Below are positions 50,589-50,635 of a DNA stretch of 50,635 nt, one piece after another; the stretch's first letter is position 1; each line of letters opens with the position of its first letter. Source of the stretch: an uncultured Eubacteriales bacterium. Its GTDB lineage: Bacteria > Bacillota > Clostridia > Peptostreptococcales > Anaerovoracaceae. The notes below the pieces were generated by a model. That model was not told where the DNA came from and did not search any database. It worked only from the letters and a program-made list of their open reading frames with translations. Location: assembly GCA_902795265.1 (NCBI GenBank), contig CADBKM010000009.1, positions 1 through 50,635 on the forward strand. Direction: 5' to 3'. The position numbers were made by a program, and so were the translations under genes.

Positions 50589-50624
50589 CAGGGTGACTGG
50601 CTGTAAAGTCGGTCACCCTGTTTT
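50589..50624 (+). terminator. Terminator downstream of jag
   Basis: CAGGGTGAC (50589-50597) pairs with GTCACCCTG (50612-50620), followed by TTTT. It is the first ordinary terminator after the rpmH-to-jag operon, about 200 bases past the jag stop. I see no gene in 50541-50635. Confidence 0.8.
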
Positions 50625-50635
50625 CAACACTGTAA

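Overview
The window is a chromosomal replication-origin region of an anaerobic, low-to-mid-GC Gram-positive bacterium of the Clostridia. I infer this from gene content: the order dnaN, dnaA, oriC, rpmH-rnpA-yidD-yidC-jag on one side and rsmG-mnmG-mnmE plus parA-parB on the other, an LtaS-type enzyme, a CooT-family protein and a 2-hydroxyacyl-CoA dehydratase pair. A family such as Anaerovoracaceae (Eubacteriales Family XIII) would fit, but that placement is a guess. Nearly all genes left of about 47.8 kb lie on the minus strand and those right of it on the plus strand, so they run with replication. The exceptions are a MATE transporter and the tdk-psuK-psuG block.

Layout. 1-5.6 kb is an accessory, repeat-rich segment: an ATP-grasp enzyme, a MATE pump and a PD-(D/E)XK-like protein, bracketed by an inverted ~200 bp duplication and followed by degenerate tandem repeats and a long stem-rich element. 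5.6-10.8 kb holds metabolic genes: the 2-hydroxyacyl-CoA dehydratase pair, a ferredoxin-type aldo/keto reductase, CooT, an acetyltransferase fragment and a flavodoxin-like reductase. 10.8-26.9 kb is a long, tightly packed minus-strand run: parA, parB, gdpP, rplI, dnaB, a DnaD-type protein, an M23 peptidase, a DivIC-type protein, ksgA, ltaS, rho and a yqhQ-prmC fusion. 26.9-27.5 kb carries three perfect parS sites. 27.5-36.3 kb holds rsmG, mnmG, mnmE and nucleoside salvage (deoB, udp, deoC) with a secreted transglutaminase-like protein. 36.9-41.9 kb is a BMP-type nucleoside ABC importer. 42.2-44.7 kb holds tdk and the pseudouridine genes psuK-psuG. 44.8-50.4 kb is the origin core.

How the genes work together: the importer, udp, deoB, deoC, tdk, psuK and psuG together suggest uptake and breakdown or salvage of nucleosides. 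ParA/ParB and the three parS sites handle origin segregation. DnaA, DnaN, DnaB and the DnaD-type protein handle replication initiation. RnpA, YidC, YidD and Jag handle RNA processing, membrane insertion and envelope control.

The least ordinary items are: a DnaD protein fused to the N-terminal zinc half of the DnaC/DnaI helicase loader with no ATPase domain; a YqhQ-PrmC fusion; a GdpP without its membrane segments; twelve 29-bp palindromic REP-like units in six clusters, two of them abutting stop codons; a family of ~80-bp elements with TGACGCA/TGCGTCA ends; and two unexplained structured intergenic elements, one of them inside the origin region. I saw no CRISPR array, rRNA, tRNA, transposase or recognisable defence operon. 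No similarity search or folding program was run.
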